A stretch of DNA of 49,015 nt from Paracoccaceae bacterium. Lineage in GTDB: Bacteria > Pseudomonadota > Alphaproteobacteria > Rhodobacterales > Rhodobacteraceae. The position numbers and the translations under genes are program-made. The DNA is taken from contig CANFSY010000008.1 in NCBI GenBank assembly GCA_947449875.1, forward strand, positions 1 through 49,015. The letters run 5' to 3'. Under the pieces are notes generated by a model. It saw only the letters and a program-made list of their open reading frames with translations. It was not told the origin of the DNA and made no database searches. The first letter of the stretch is position 1, and the number at the start of each line of letters is the position of its first letter. Positions 33,101 through 42,404 of the stretch are shown here, piece after piece.

Positions 33101-34579
33101 ATGCTCGATTCCGTAACCGATCTGCGCGCTTTGCTTAAAGACCCAACTCTGTTGCCCAACAAGGCCTATGTGGCTGGGGAATGGGTGGATGCGGCCGATG
33201 GCGCGACCTTTGCCGTCACCAACCCCGCGCGCGGCGATGTCATCGCCCGCGTGCCCGACCTGACACGTGCCGATGCCGCCCGCGCCATCGCCGCCGCTGA
33301 CAAAGCGCGCCACGAATGGGCCGCACGCACCGGCAAGGAACGCGCTGCGATCTTGCGCAAATGGTATGACCTGTGCATCGCCCACCAAGATGACCTCGGC
33401 ACGATCCTGACTGCCGAACAGGGCAAACCCCTGCCCGAAGCAAAGGGCGAAGTGGTCTACGGCGCCAGCTTTATCGAATGGTTCGGCGAAGAGGCCAAGC
33501 GCATCTACGGCGAAACCATCCCCGGCCACCAACGCGACAAGCGCATCACGGTGATCAAGCAGCCGATCGGCGTGGCAGCGTCGATCACGCCTTGGAACTT
33601 TCCCAACGCCATGATCGCGCGCAAGGTCGCGCCCGCCTTGGCCGCAGGTTGCGGCTTTGTCTGCCGACCCGCCGCTGAAACGCCGCTGTCCGCCATCGCT
33701 TTGGCCGTTCTGGCCGAGCGGGCCGGCGTTCCGGGCGGGGTGTTTTCGGTGATCACCTCGAAACGCTCGTCTGACATCGGCAAAGAGTTCTGCGAGAACC
33801 CGTCCGTGCGCAAACTGACCTTCACCGGATCAACCGAAGTGGGCCGCATTCTGCTGCGTCAGGCGGCGGAACAAGTGCTCAAATGCTCGATGGAGCTGGG
33901 GGGCAACGCGCCCTTCATCGTGTTTGACGATGCCGATCTGGATAAGGCCGTCGAAGGCGCGATGATTTCCAAATTCCGCAACAATGGCCAAACCTGTGTC
34001 TGCGCCAACCGGATTTATGTGCAAGCGGGGGTCTATGACGCCTTTGCCGAAAAGCTGTCGGCGGCTGTGCAAAAGCTGGCGATTGGCGATGGGTTGAAAG
34101 CGGGCACCACCACGGGCCCCTTGATCAACGAATCAGCTGTGGAAAAGGTGCAAGAGCATATCGCAGATGTTCTGGCGTCCGGTGGCAAGATCCTGACGGG
34201 CGGCAAGCGCCATGCGCTGGGCGGCACGTTCTTTGAACCCACCGTGGTGACGGGCGTTTTGCCCACCGCCAAGGTCGCAACCGAAGAAACCTTTGGCCCG
34301 CTTGCGCCCTTGTTCAAGTTTGACACCGAAGCAGAGATCATCGCGCTGGCGAATGACACGATCTTTGGCCTGGCCTCGTACTTCTATTCCCGCGACATCG
34401 GCCGCATCACCCGTGTGCAAGAGGCGCTGGAATACGGCATGGTCGGCGTGAACACTGGCCTGATTTCGACCGAGGTTGCCCCCTTTGGCGGTGTGAAGCA
34501 ATCCGGCCTTGGCCGCGAAGGCAGCCACCACGGGATCGAAGACTATATGGAAATGAAGTATATCTGCCTGTCGATCTAA
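33101..34579 (+). CDS. gabD: NAD(P)-dependent succinate-semialdehyde dehydrogenase
   Basis: A 492-residue aldehyde dehydrogenase. The catalytic Cys is C299 (NGQTCVCANR) and the general base E265 (MELGGNAP). The second Cys two residues later (TCVC) and the sequence SITPWNFPNAMIARKVAPAL are characteristic of GabD, which oxidises succinate semialdehyde to succinate (EC 1.2.1.79) and forms the end of GABA catabolism. GGAGG lies 8 bases upstream of the ATG. No GABA aminotransferase adjoins it; the class III aminotransferase at 20-21 kb is a remote candidate. Confidence 0.93.
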   Translation: MLDSVTDLRALLKDPTLLPNKAYVAGEWVDAADGATFAVTNPARGDVIARVPDLTRADAARAIAAADKARHEWAARTGKERAAILRKWYDLCIAHQDDLGTILTAEQGKPLPEAKGEVVYGASFIEWFGEEAKRIYGETIPGHQRDKRITVIKQPIGVAASITPWNFPNAMIARKVAPALAAGCGFVCRPAAETPLSAIALAVLAERAGVPGGVFSVITSKRSSDIGKEFCENPSVRKLTFTGSTEVGRILLRQAAEQVLKCSMELGGNAPFIVFDDADLDKAVEGAMISKFRNNGQTCVCANRIYVQAGVYDAFAEKLSAAVQKLAIGDGLKAGTTTGPLINESAVEKVQEHIADVLASGGKILTGGKRHALGGTFFEPTVVTGVLPTAKVATEETFGPLAPLFKFDTEAEIIALANDTIFGLASYFYSRDIGRITRVQEALEYGMVGVNTGLISTEVAPFGGVKQSGLGREGSHHGIEDYMEMKYICLSI

Positions 34580-34586
34580 CCGCTTT

Positions 34587-34614
34587 GACCCCGGCGGTTC
34601 GCGCCGCCGGGGTC
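34587..34614 (+). repeat. GC-rich hairpin after gabD
   Basis: A perfect 11 bp stem (34587-34597 with 34604-34614) and 6-base loop lie 7 bases after the gabD stop. No T run follows, so it is a terminator only by position. Confidence 0.5.
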
Positions 34615-34702
34615 GTGCCTGACCAAGCCTTTGTCGCCATTTGCAGCGACAGTGTCACAAAGTTTGCGCAAGATGGCCCCATCCAACCAAGGGAGCCACT
34701 TT

Positions 34703-35056
34703 ATGCAAACCGTTATCAAACTTCCCCCCACCTCTGCAGCGACCCCTATCACCGATGATCTCGACGGATGGGTTGTCACTGCAGGCACCCCCAAGATGAA
34801 GACATGGGTGCTGCACACCTCGGCTGCGGGCGACATGATGTCGGGCATCTGGGAATGCACCAAGGGGGCCTACCATGCCACCTATACCGCCTATGAATAT
34901 GTCGTCCTGATCGCAGGGCGCATCACCATTACGCCCGATGGCGGCACGCCTGTGACCGTACAGGCGGGCGATTCCTTTGTGGTGGAACCCACATTCAAAG
35001 GCACTTGGGTGATCGAGGAAGATGTGCGCAAGCACTTTGATTTCCGTTTGAAATAA
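34703..35056 (+). CDS. Cupin-domain protein (DUF861-like)
   Basis: A 117-residue single-domain cupin of the DUF861/COG3450 type: SAAGDMMSGIWECTKGAYHATY, EYVVLIAGRITITPDGG and AGDSFVVEPTFKGTWVIEE follow the usual order of beta-barrel strands. Metal ligands appear partly lost: the first cupin motif has Y-H-A-T-Y rather than H-x-H, so catalysis is doubtful. Start 34703 has AAGGGAG 7 bases upstream. It lies 123 bases after gabD on the same strand and ends at a strong terminator. Confidence 0.8.
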   Translation: MQTVIKLPPTSAATPITDDLDGWVVTAGTPKMKTWVLHTSAAGDMMSGIWECTKGAYHATYTAYEYVVLIAGRITITPDGGTPVTVQAGDSFVVEPTFKGTWVIEEDVRKHFDFRLK

Positions 35057-35073
35057 AAGGGTTAGTGCGATTT

Positions 35074-35110
35074 TCAGGGCCTTGTTATCGCCTAACAAGG
35101 CCCTGATTTT
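35074..35110 (+). terminator. Rho-independent terminator after the cupin gene
   Basis: A perfect 14 bp stem (35074-35087 with 35093-35106), 5-base loop TCGCC, then TTTT. It closes the gabD-cupin unit. Confidence 0.9.
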
Positions 35111-35204
35111 GCTTATCTGCCCGCAAAGCCCCATGTTCGGTTCAAGGCAAACGCCACAGCAAGGTCTGCGGCACCGCCCACCCGCCACCCGAAAGGATCA
35201 CGAC

Positions 35205-35699
35205 ATGGTTACGCTTTTCTCTTCCGCCAAACGCGCTTTGATTTCCGGCTCTGTCGCCTTGGCGCTGTTGGGCACCTCGGTTGCCCCCGCCTTGGCTTGG
35301 GGCCAGCGCGAGCAAGATTTCACCAAAGGCGCGCTGTCGGTGCTGTTGTTGGGCGCGATTGTGAAGGACGCACAAAGACACCGCGCCTACGAGCAGTCTC
35401 CGCAGGTTTACGCGCCCGCCAACCCGCCGCCGATGTATTACCAGCCGCCCGTTTATCAACCCGTCTACAGCTACTACGCCACACCCGCAGCGCAGGCGTT
35501 TCAGTCTTATTCGTCGGGCGAACGCCGCCGGATTCAGGCGGCACTGGCCAACTATGGCTACTACAACGGCTATGTGGATGGCAGCTTTGGGCCTGCCACC
35601 TATCGGGCGATCACTGCCTATGCCCGCAGTTCGGGCCAGATGGCCATGCTGGAAACGCGCGGCGGAGCTTATGGGGTGTTGGACAGCCTGATTTATTGA
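35205..35699 (+). CDS. Exported peptidoglycan-binding-domain protein
   Basis: A 164-residue exported protein. A signal peptide (RALISGSVALALLGTSVAPA, cut near ALA) is followed by a short charged segment, a Tyr/Pro-rich linker (PPPMYYQPPVYQPVYSYYAT) and a C-terminal domain of the PG_binding_1 type (RRRIQAALANYGYYNGYVDG, then FGPATYRAITAY). Such domains bind murein. There is no catalytic domain. GAAAGG is upstream of the ATG. It stands between the cupin terminator and the convergent glcF, 9 bases from its stop. Confidence 0.85.
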   Translation: MVTLFSSAKRALISGSVALALLGTSVAPALAWGQREQDFTKGALSVLLLGAIVKDAQRHRAYEQSPQVYAPANPPPMYYQPPVYQPVYSYYATPAAQAFQSYSSGERRRIQAALANYGYYNGYVDGSFGPATYRAITAYARSSGQMAMLETRGGAYGVLDSLIY

Positions 35700-35708
35700 C
35701 GGCCCGCT

Positions 35709-37007
35709 TTAGGCCCCGTGCTTTTGGCGAAATGCCAAGGGCAGGGGGCCACCGGTCGCCCAATCCAGCAGGCTGACGGTATGCACCACCGGCACACCCG
35801 CCTCTTGTCCGATCTGGATCATGCAGCCCAGATTGCCCGCCGCGATCACATCAGGCTTGCGCGCCATCAGGGTTGTCACCTTGCGCTGGCGCAACTGGCC
35901 CGAGATTTCGGGCTGCAAGATATTATACGTCCCCGCCGATCCGCAGCACAGATGGCTGTCGGCGGGTTCGCTGACCTTAAAGCCCGCTTGCGTCAGCAGG
36001 TCTTTGGGCAGCGTTTTGATCTTTTGGCCATGCTGCAACGAACAGGCGGCGTGATAGGCGACAGCCAGCCCTTTGGGGGTGGTCTCGGGCAGGCCAAGGG
36101 TCGCAATCACCTCGGTCACATCGCGGGCCAGCCCTGCCACTTGGGCGGCATCGGCGGACAGTGGGTCATGCGCCAAAAGGTGGCCGTAATCTTTCAGCGT
36201 TGACCCGCAGCCCGAGGTGTTGATGACCAAGGCATCCAGCGGCCCCGCACGGTGCGCCGCCATCACCGCGCGCACCATGCTGCGCGCCTTGGGCAAAGCG
36301 GCAGTCTCTTGCCCCATATGCAGCGGCAAGGCGCCGCAGCAGCCCATGTTGGGGGGCACCACCACCTCGGCCCCAAGCCGTGTCAGCAGGCGGATGGTGG
36401 CATCGTTGATCTCGGTATCCAGCGCCTTTTGCACACAGCCTGTCATCAGCACCACGCGCATTTTGCGCGGGCCAAGGGCTGGAAAGACCTGCGCGTCATC
36501 GTTGCGGCTGACGGGGGGCAGGGTTTTGGGCACCAAGGCCAGCAAAGCTTGCACCCGCGCATCGGGGATCAGCCGCGCCAAAGGCCGTGTCAGGCGGGCG
36601 GCAAAAACCGCCAGACGAAAGCGGGTTGGGTAGGGCATCACTGCCACCAACACCGCGCGCAGCGCCCTGTCCATCCACGGGCGGCGATAGGTCTTTTCGA
36701 CATGATCGCGGCCCTGTTCGATCAGATGGGCGTAATCCACCCCTGATGGGCAGGTTGTGGTACAGGCCAGACAAGACAGGCAGCGGTCGATATGCTTGGC
36801 GGTTTTGGCATCGGCCGCGCGGCCGGATTCCAGCATTTCCTTGATCAGATAGATGCGCCCCCTTGGGCTGTCGAGCTCATCGCCCAGCACTTGATAGCTG
36901 GGGCAGGTGGCCGTGCATAAGCCGCAGTGCACGCAAGCGCGCAGGATCTTGTTCGCCTCGGCCAGCTTCGGGTCGCGCAGTTGCGCATCGCTAAAGAAGG
37001 TTTGCAT
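35709..37007 (-). CDS. glcF: Glycolate oxidase iron-sulfur subunit
   Basis: A 432-residue protein with two N-terminal 4Fe-4S motifs (CVHCGLCTATCPSY near residue 27 and CLSCLACTTTCPSG near 78) and two CCG domains (MGCCGALPLHMG and HLCCGSAGTYN), the standard GlcF layout. It passes electrons from GlcD/GlcE to the membrane quinone pool. Its ATG overlaps the glcE stop (TGATG), so translation is coupled. Confidence 0.96.
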   Translation of the reverse strand: MQTFFSDAQLRDPKLAEANKILRACVHCGLCTATCPSYQVLGDELDSPRGRIYLIKEMLESGRAADAKTAKHIDRCLSCLACTTTCPSGVDYAHLIEQGRDHVEKTYRRPWMDRALRAVLVAVMPYPTRFRLAVFAARLTRPLARLIPDARVQALLALVPKTLPPVSRNDDAQVFPALGPRKMRVVLMTGCVQKALDTEINDATIRLLTRLGAEVVVPPNMGCCGALPLHMGQETAALPKARSMVRAVMAAHRAGPLDALVINTSGCGSTLKDYGHLLAHDPLSADAAQVAGLARDVTEVIATLGLPETTPKGLAVAYHAACSLQHGQKIKTLPKDLLTQAGFKVSEPADSHLCCGSAGTYNILQPEISGQLRQRKVTTLMARKPDVIAAGNLGCMIQIGQEAGVPVVHTVSLLDWATGGPLPLAFRQKHGA

Positions 37008-38104
37008 CAGCCCATGATCCCTGCGTTCAAAATCCCCTTGGGATCAAACTGCGCCCGCAGGGCGCGCGACAGCGCCGCAACCCCCGCCGCTTCAGGTGCA
37101 AAGGCCGCAGCGCAAGTGCCGCGCATCAAGGTTGCATGGCCCACGCCTGCCACAGCGCCCCTGATCAGCGCCGCCCCTGCATCGCCCAAGCCCTGCACCG
37201 CGATCCAGATCAACCCACCGCCCCAATCAAAAATCGCCTGATGGGCCACACCCGCCAAGGCCGCAACAACCCCCTCGGCAGCCGTAGGTTTGCACGACAC
37301 ACGCCACAGCGCCCCATCGTCCAACCCCTGCGCATCGCGCACCCCGACCCACAGCGCATCGCCCGCCGTTTCCACCCAATCCCCGCCAAGCAGCGCTTTC
37401 AGCGAGGCCACACGGTACCGCACCGAGGCTTGCATCCCCTCGACCCGCAACGCCGCGCCAAAGGTGCCATAGGCCGCGCCTGACACTTCAAACGGCGACC
37501 CAAGCGCGCGGCGCAGCAAGGCCAATCCTGCGCTTAAAGGCACCTGCGTTTGCAACGTCACCGCACATTCCGGCACGGCTTGCAGCTTGAACGCCACTTG
37601 GGTGATCACGCCCAAGGTGCCATGACTGCCCGCCATCAGCTTGACCAAATCCAGACCGGTGACATTCTTCATCACCCGCCCGCCCGATTTCACAACGCTG
37701 CCCATCCCGTCGACAAAGCGCACCCCGATCAGATGATCGCGCGCCGCCCCCGTCTGCACACGGCGCGGGCCGCTGGCGTTGGTCGCCACGACCCCGCCAA
37801 GCGTGGAAACCCCCTGCCGCTGCAATGCCCTGCGCAAATCGGGTGCTTCAAAAGCCAAGCGTTGGCCTTGGGCGGATAAAACCGCCTCAACCTCGGCCAA
37901 GGGGGTGCCGGCGGCGGCAACCAAGGTTAGAGCGCCCGGTTCGTATAAGCTTATGCCCGACAAGCCCGCCGTTTCCAGCACCGTCCCCGGCCCATAGGCC
38001 ACCCCCCGCGTGCCACCGCCGCGCAGCGACACAGGGCCTTGGGCCGCGCGGATCATCTCGCCCAGTTCCGCCTCGCTGTGCGGGTGCAATGCAAGCGGTG
38101 TCAT
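37007..38104 (-). CDS. glcE: Glycolate oxidase FAD-binding subunit
   Basis: A 365-residue FAD-linked oxidase with the PCMH fold: VSLRGGGTRG near residue 30 and VATNASGPRRVQTG, RDHLIGVRFVDG and MKNVTGLDLVKLMAGSHG in the FAD-binding half. Start at 38104: the ATG overlaps the glcD stop (ATGA). With GlcD it forms the flavin part of glycolate oxidase (glycolate to glyoxylate). Confidence 0.95.
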   Translation of the reverse strand: MTPLALHPHSEAELGEMIRAAQGPVSLRGGGTRGVAYGPGTVLETAGLSGISLYEPGALTLVAAAGTPLAEVEAVLSAQGQRLAFEAPDLRRALQRQGVSTLGGVVATNASGPRRVQTGAARDHLIGVRFVDGMGSVVKSGGRVMKNVTGLDLVKLMAGSHGTLGVITQVAFKLQAVPECAVTLQTQVPLSAGLALLRRALGSPFEVSGAAYGTFGAALRVEGMQASVRYRVASLKALLGGDWVETAGDALWVGVRDAQGLDDGALWRVSCKPTAAEGVVAALAGVAHQAIFDWGGGLIWIAVQGLGDAGAALIRGAVAGVGHATLMRGTCAAAFAPEAAGVAALSRALRAQFDPKGILNAGIMG

Positions 38105-39534
38105 GACGCACGGCGGCTGGCGGTGACATCCAGCGGAAAAACTTTGGCGGGGTTTAAGAGCCAAGCGGGGTCAAAGACATCTTTGACACGCAACTGCGCT
38201 TCAAGATCGGCGGAGTTGAATTGCACCGTCATCAGGTCGCGCTTTTCCACCCCCACGCCGTGTTCGCCCGTTAGGCAACCGCCCACCTCGACACATAGCT
38301 TCAAGATATCTGCGCCCAAAGCCTCGCACAGTTCCAGATCGCCGGGTTTGTTGGCGTTGTACAGGATCAAGGGGTGCATATTGCCATCGCCCGCGTGAAA
38401 GACATTGGCCACCGACAGGCCGACAGCCGCACTCATCTCGGCAATGCGGCGCAGGACATAGGGCAGTTCCGACACGGGGATCGTGCCATCCAAGCACATG
38501 TAATCGGCGATATTCCCCATCGCCCCGAAGGCCGATTTGCGCCCCAGCCAGATCTTGCGGCTTTCCTCTTCCGAACCGCTTTCGCGGTAGGCCACCGGAT
38601 TGTGGCGCAGTGCTATGTCTTTGATCCGCGCCAGTTGCGCGTCAATCTCGGCGGGGCTGCCCTCGACCTCGACGATCAGCAGGGCTTCGCAATCGGGGTA
38701 GCCCGCCTTGGCGAAGTCTTCGCAAGCGCGGATACAGGGGCGGTCCATGAATTCAATCGCCACGGGCAACAGGCCGGCGCGGATGATATCGGCCACACAG
38801 GCCCCCGCGACCTCGTTGGCGGCAAAGCCCATCAGCACAGGCCGCGCGCCTTCGGGCTTGGGCAGAATGCGCAGGTAAGCTTCGGTCACAACGCCCAACT
38901 GGCCCTCTGATCCGCAGATCACGCCCAGCAGGTCTAGCCCCGGCGCATCGGACCAAGGGCCGCCGATTTCAACCACCTCACCGCTCATCAAAACGATGGT
39001 CACGCCCAGCAGGTTGTTGGTCGTCACCCCGTATTTCAAGCAATGCGCCCCGCCCGAGTTCATGGCGATATTGCCCGCAATGGCGCAGGCCACTTGGCTT
39101 GACGGGTCAGGCGCATAAAACCACCCGTCGGCTTCGACCGCCCCCGTGACGGCCAGATTGGTGCGACCGGTTTGCACGCGGATAAAGCGGTTGTCATAAT
39201 CGGTCTCGATCACGGCATTCATCCGCGCCACGCCCAGCACCACGCAATCCGCCGTGGGAAAACTGCCCCCCGCCAGCGAGGTGCCCGCCCCCCTTGGCAC
39301 CACCTTGACCCCCATCTGGCTGCACAGGCGCAAAACCGCAGACACTTCGGCGGTTGAGCGCGGCAAAACCACCGCCAAAGGCGCGCAGCGATAGGCCGCC
39401 AGTGCATCACATTCATAGGCCCGCGTTTCGGCAGGGTCGGCGATCACGGCATCCGCCGGCAGCACGCCGCGCAAGCGTGCGATCAGCCCATCGCGGGCGT
39501 GTAAAATCCGTTGGTCGGGCAGTGGCATATCCAT
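38101..39534 (-). CDS. glcD: Glycolate oxidase subunit GlcD
   Basis: A 477-residue FAD-linked oxidase, the catalytic subunit. PRGAGTSLAGGSFPTADCVV is the FAD-phosphate loop, IAMNSGGAHCLKYGVTTNN follows, and the C-terminal HAGDGNMHPLI and LTGEHGVGVEKR contain the metal/substrate residues of the D-lactate/glycolate family. ATG at 39534 has GGGG 7 bases upstream; the longer frame to 39639 has no support. First gene of glcDEF, divergent from the DUF599 gene. Confidence 0.96.
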   Translation of the reverse strand: MDMPLPDQRILHARDGLIARLRGVLPADAVIADPAETRAYECDALAAYRCAPLAVVLPRSTAEVSAVLRLCSQMGVKVVPRGAGTSLAGGSFPTADCVVLGVARMNAVIETDYDNRFIRVQTGRTNLAVTGAVEADGWFYAPDPSSQVACAIAGNIAMNSGGAHCLKYGVTTNNLLGVTIVLMSGEVVEIGGPWSDAPGLDLLGVICGSEGQLGVVTEAYLRILPKPEGARPVLMGFAANEVAGACVADIIRAGLLPVAIEFMDRPCIRACEDFAKAGYPDCEALLIVEVEGSPAEIDAQLARIKDIALRHNPVAYRESGSEEESRKIWLGRKSAFGAMGNIADYMCLDGTIPVSELPYVLRRIAEMSAAVGLSVANVFHAGDGNMHPLILYNANKPGDLELCEALGADILKLCVEVGGCLTGEHGVGVEKRDLMTVQFNSADLEAQLRVKDVFDPAWLLNPAKVFPLDVTASRRAS

Positions 39535-39611
39535 GGCGCGTCCCCTTTGGGCGACCTTAGGGGGGGCGCTTGCCACTGGCAAGGTGTCAGGCGAACGGGT
39601 ATAAACGGGGC

Positions 39612-40310
39612 ATGAACCTGCTATCCGCCCTTGAATCAACCTTTAGCGCCTTTGACAGCGCGGCTTTCGCGGTCTTGATCTTGGCGTGGTTTGCCACCGG
39701 AACGCTGGCCGAGCATCCGCCGTCATGGCGGCCCTCTGTCTCGCATCTGATGAAAGACTACCGCCGCCGCTGGATGGTAGAGTTTCTCACCCGTGAACCG
39801 CGCATCTTCGACATTTCGCTGATCGACAGCCTGCGCCAAAGTGCGGCGTTCTTCATCTCGGGTGCGATGATTGCCATTGGTGGCGGCGTGGCGATGATTG
39901 GCAACACCACCACCTTGCAAGGGCTGGCCCATGATCTGACGATCGGGTCAGAAACCGCGCAACTGCGCATCAAGCTGATCGTGGTCGTGGCGTTCTTGGG
40001 CAATGCCCTGCTGAAATTTGTGTGGAGCCACCGTTTGTTTGGCTACTGTGCCATCATGATGGCCGCCATTCCCAATGACCACACCCACCCCATGGCCCGC
40101 CCCCGCGCCAACCAAACCGCCGAGATCATCATCACCGCCGCCCGCAGTTTTAACCGCGGCTTGAATGCGATTTACTTCGCCCTTGCGGGGCTGGCATGGC
40201 TGATCGGCCCCAAGGCGCTGATCTATGCGGTGATCCTGACCACCGCAGTCCTGATCCGCCGAGAATTCGCCAGCCATTCGCGCGCCGTGATGATGGAAAA
40301 GCTTGACTGA
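39612..40310 (+). CDS. DUF599 membrane protein
   Basis: A 232-residue integral membrane protein of DUF599 (PF04654), about four helices. Typical segments are HLMKDYRRRWMVEFLTREPR, DSLRQSAAFFISGAMI, and LKFVWSHRLFGYCAIMMAA. Function is unknown. The ATG at 39612 has a G-rich stretch almost next to it. It is divergent from glcDEF with 77 bases between and convergent with the MoxR operon (9 bases between stops). Confidence 0.88.
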   Translation: MNLLSALESTFSAFDSAAFAVLILAWFATGTLAEHPPSWRPSVSHLMKDYRRRWMVEFLTREPRIFDISLIDSLRQSAAFFISGAMIAIGGGVAMIGNTTTLQGLAHDLTIGSETAQLRIKLIVVVAFLGNALLKFVWSHRLFGYCAIMMAAIPNDHTHPMARPRANQTAEIIITAARSFNRGLNAIYFALAGLAWLIGPKALIYAVILTTAVLIRREFASHSRAVMMEKLD

Positions 40311-40319
40311 CTTTGCCCG

Positions 40320-42404
40320 TCACCGAGAGTGTGTAAGCGCCGCGGAACTTTTGCGCCCTTCGCGCCACCATGCCAGCACGCAGGCAAGGGCCGCCAAGAT
40401 CAGATAGGCCCAAGCGGGCAGCACGGGTTTGACATTTATATCCCCCGTCACATAGGCCCCGCGCGGGGTGATGCCGATCCAGCCGCGCCCTGCGGCGGGG
40501 CGGCCATCGCTGACCAAGCGCAGGTCGGGGATGCCGGTTTCCAATGGCAGAATTCCGCCCTTGGCGCTGGCCACAATCGGGGCCAGCTTGTTGGGGCTGG
40601 CCAGAGTTTCCTCGAACTCTTTGGGGGCAGAGGGGCCTATCGCCACCACCCGCACCAGATCACCCTGTTGCAAGCGGTACAGCCCCAGTTGTGGGGCATC
40701 ATAGGTGGCTTGATATTGTCCGGGCGCGGTTTGCCGCAGCGGCAGTGTCGCGGTGCTGCCATCGGGCAGGGTCACGGTCACCTCTGGCGGGGCGGTGTCA
40801 AGGATTGTGCGCCTTGTGACGGTTAGGCTTTGGCCCAAAGCCACAGCGCCAAGCGATTCTTCCTCTAGCTCGGGCTGCTTCAGCATCCAATGCGCCAAGC
40901 GGCGCAGCAATTCCAACTGCGGACCGCCTCCTTCAAAGCCTTTGCCCCACAGCCAGCTTTGGTCTGAGGCCAGCACCGCCACCCGCCCTTGCCCCACGCG
41001 GTCTAGCACCAGCAAGGGCTTATCATCCGGCCCGCTCATCAGCACTTGCCCTGCGCGCTGCGTCACCTCGATCAGCCGGAACCAGCGGCCCCAACCGCCT
41101 TTCGGGGCCAGCGACTCTAGCCCTTGGGTCACGGGATGTTTGCGGCCAAGGTCGGTCACGTGCGGATTGAAGCCTTGCGCGATGATCCGGCTGGTCGGTG
41201 CCACGGGCAAAATCTGTGAGAGGGGTGAGCGCCACAGGCTATCGACCTGCCCGAACTCTGGCCCCGCCGCCACCAGAACCGTGCCGCCTTGGGTGACATA
41301 ATCGACCACATTTTGCAGGTAAGACATCGGCAAAATGCCCCGCATCGCGTAGCGGTCAAAGATGATCAGGTCGAAGTCCTTGATCTTGTCGACGAACAAT
41401 TCCTTGATCGGAAAGGCGATCAGCGACAGGTCCGACAGGGGAATATCGTCTTGCTTTTCGGGCGGGCGCAGAATGGTGAAATGCACCAGATCGACCGAGG
41501 GGTCCGATTTCAGCAAGTTGCGCCAGACCCGCTCGCCGGGGTTCGGTTCGCCCGAGATCAACAGCACCCGCAAACGGTCACGCACGCCGTTGATCTGCAC
41601 GACAGCGGCATTGTTGCGGTCGGTCAACTCGCCCGATTGCGGAGCGATTGACAATTGCACCACGTTGATCCCCGCATGGGGCAGGGTCAGCGGCAGGGTC
41701 ATCTCTTGGCCGATGGGCACGGCAAAGGTTTGCGGCGCATCGGCGTCAAGGGCGATGGTCACCTGTGCCGTGGTTGCCGCATTTGGCGGGGCTTGGCCCT
41801 GATCTTCGATCTTGAAACTCAGGCTGGCTTTTTCGCCCATGATCGCAAAGGCGGGGGCGTTGGTGATGGAAAGCCTGCGGTCCCAGTCGCCTTTGCGCCC
41901 TGTGAGCAGCACATGAAGCGGGGCAGGCAGGGCGGGGGCGGCGGATAGGTCATGCACCTGCCCGTCGGTGATCAGGATCACCCCCGCAATGCGCCCCTGC
42001 GGTTCTTGCGCCAAGGCTTGCGATAGCGCCGCCATGGCCAAGGTGCCGGAATTGTCTTGGCCATCGCCCAGATGCACGATGCGCAAATCGGTATGGGGCA
42101 GGGCTGCGACCTTGGCCTTGATCGCCTCTACCGCTTGGGCGGTTTGAAAGGGGCGGTCAGACAGGGTTTGGCTGGCGCTGTCATCGACCAGCAGCACCAC
42201 GATGTCAGGCAGGGGTTTGCGGTCTTCCTGTTGCAGGGCGGGGTTGGCCAAAGCCATCAGGCCCAGCCCCATAGCCAGCGCGCGCCATGGCCAGCCCTTT
42301 AGCCCGCGCCAAATGGACAAACCCATCACAGCCAGCGCCACCCCGCCAAGTACGGTCAGCGCCCATGGGGCCAGAAGGGGATGCAGCACAACGATCTGGC
42401 TCAT
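40320..42404 (-). CDS. Membrane VWA / glutamine-amidotransferase-like protein, last gene of the MoxR operon
   Basis: A 694-residue protein with two N-terminal helices (residues about 12-55), a VWA-like domain starting at IVVLLVDDSASQTLSD whose DDSAS fits the MIDAS pattern D-x-S-x-S, a central periplasmic-type beta region, a class I amidotransferase-like fold (LRVLLISGEPNPGERVWRN through GGTVLVAAGPEF) with no evident catalytic Cys, and one C-terminal helix (YLILAALACVLAWWRE). Its ATG overlaps the DUF4159 stop (ATGA). Probably a membrane component worked on by MoxR. Confidence 0.8.
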   Translation of the reverse strand: MSQIVVLHPLLAPWALTVLGGVALAVMGLSIWRGLKGWPWRALAMGLGLMALANPALQQEDRKPLPDIVVLLVDDSASQTLSDRPFQTAQAVEAIKAKVAALPHTDLRIVHLGDGQDNSGTLAMAALSQALAQEPQGRIAGVILITDGQVHDLSAAPALPAPLHVLLTGRKGDWDRRLSITNAPAFAIMGEKASLSFKIEDQGQAPPNAATTAQVTIALDADAPQTFAVPIGQEMTLPLTLPHAGINVVQLSIAPQSGELTDRNNAAVVQINGVRDRLRVLLISGEPNPGERVWRNLLKSDPSVDLVHFTILRPPEKQDDIPLSDLSLIAFPIKELFVDKIKDFDLIIFDRYAMRGILPMSYLQNVVDYVTQGGTVLVAAGPEFGQVDSLWRSPLSQILPVAPTSRIIAQGFNPHVTDLGRKHPVTQGLESLAPKGGWGRWFRLIEVTQRAGQVLMSGPDDKPLLVLDRVGQGRVAVLASDQSWLWGKGFEGGGPQLELLRRLAHWMLKQPELEEESLGAVALGQSLTVTRRTILDTAPPEVTVTLPDGSTATLPLRQTAPGQYQATYDAPQLGLYRLQQGDLVRVVAIGPSAPKEFEETLASPNKLAPIVASAKGGILPLETGIPDLRLVSDGRPAAGRGWIGITPRGAYVTGDINVKPVLPAWAYLILAALACVLAWWREGRKSSAALTHSR

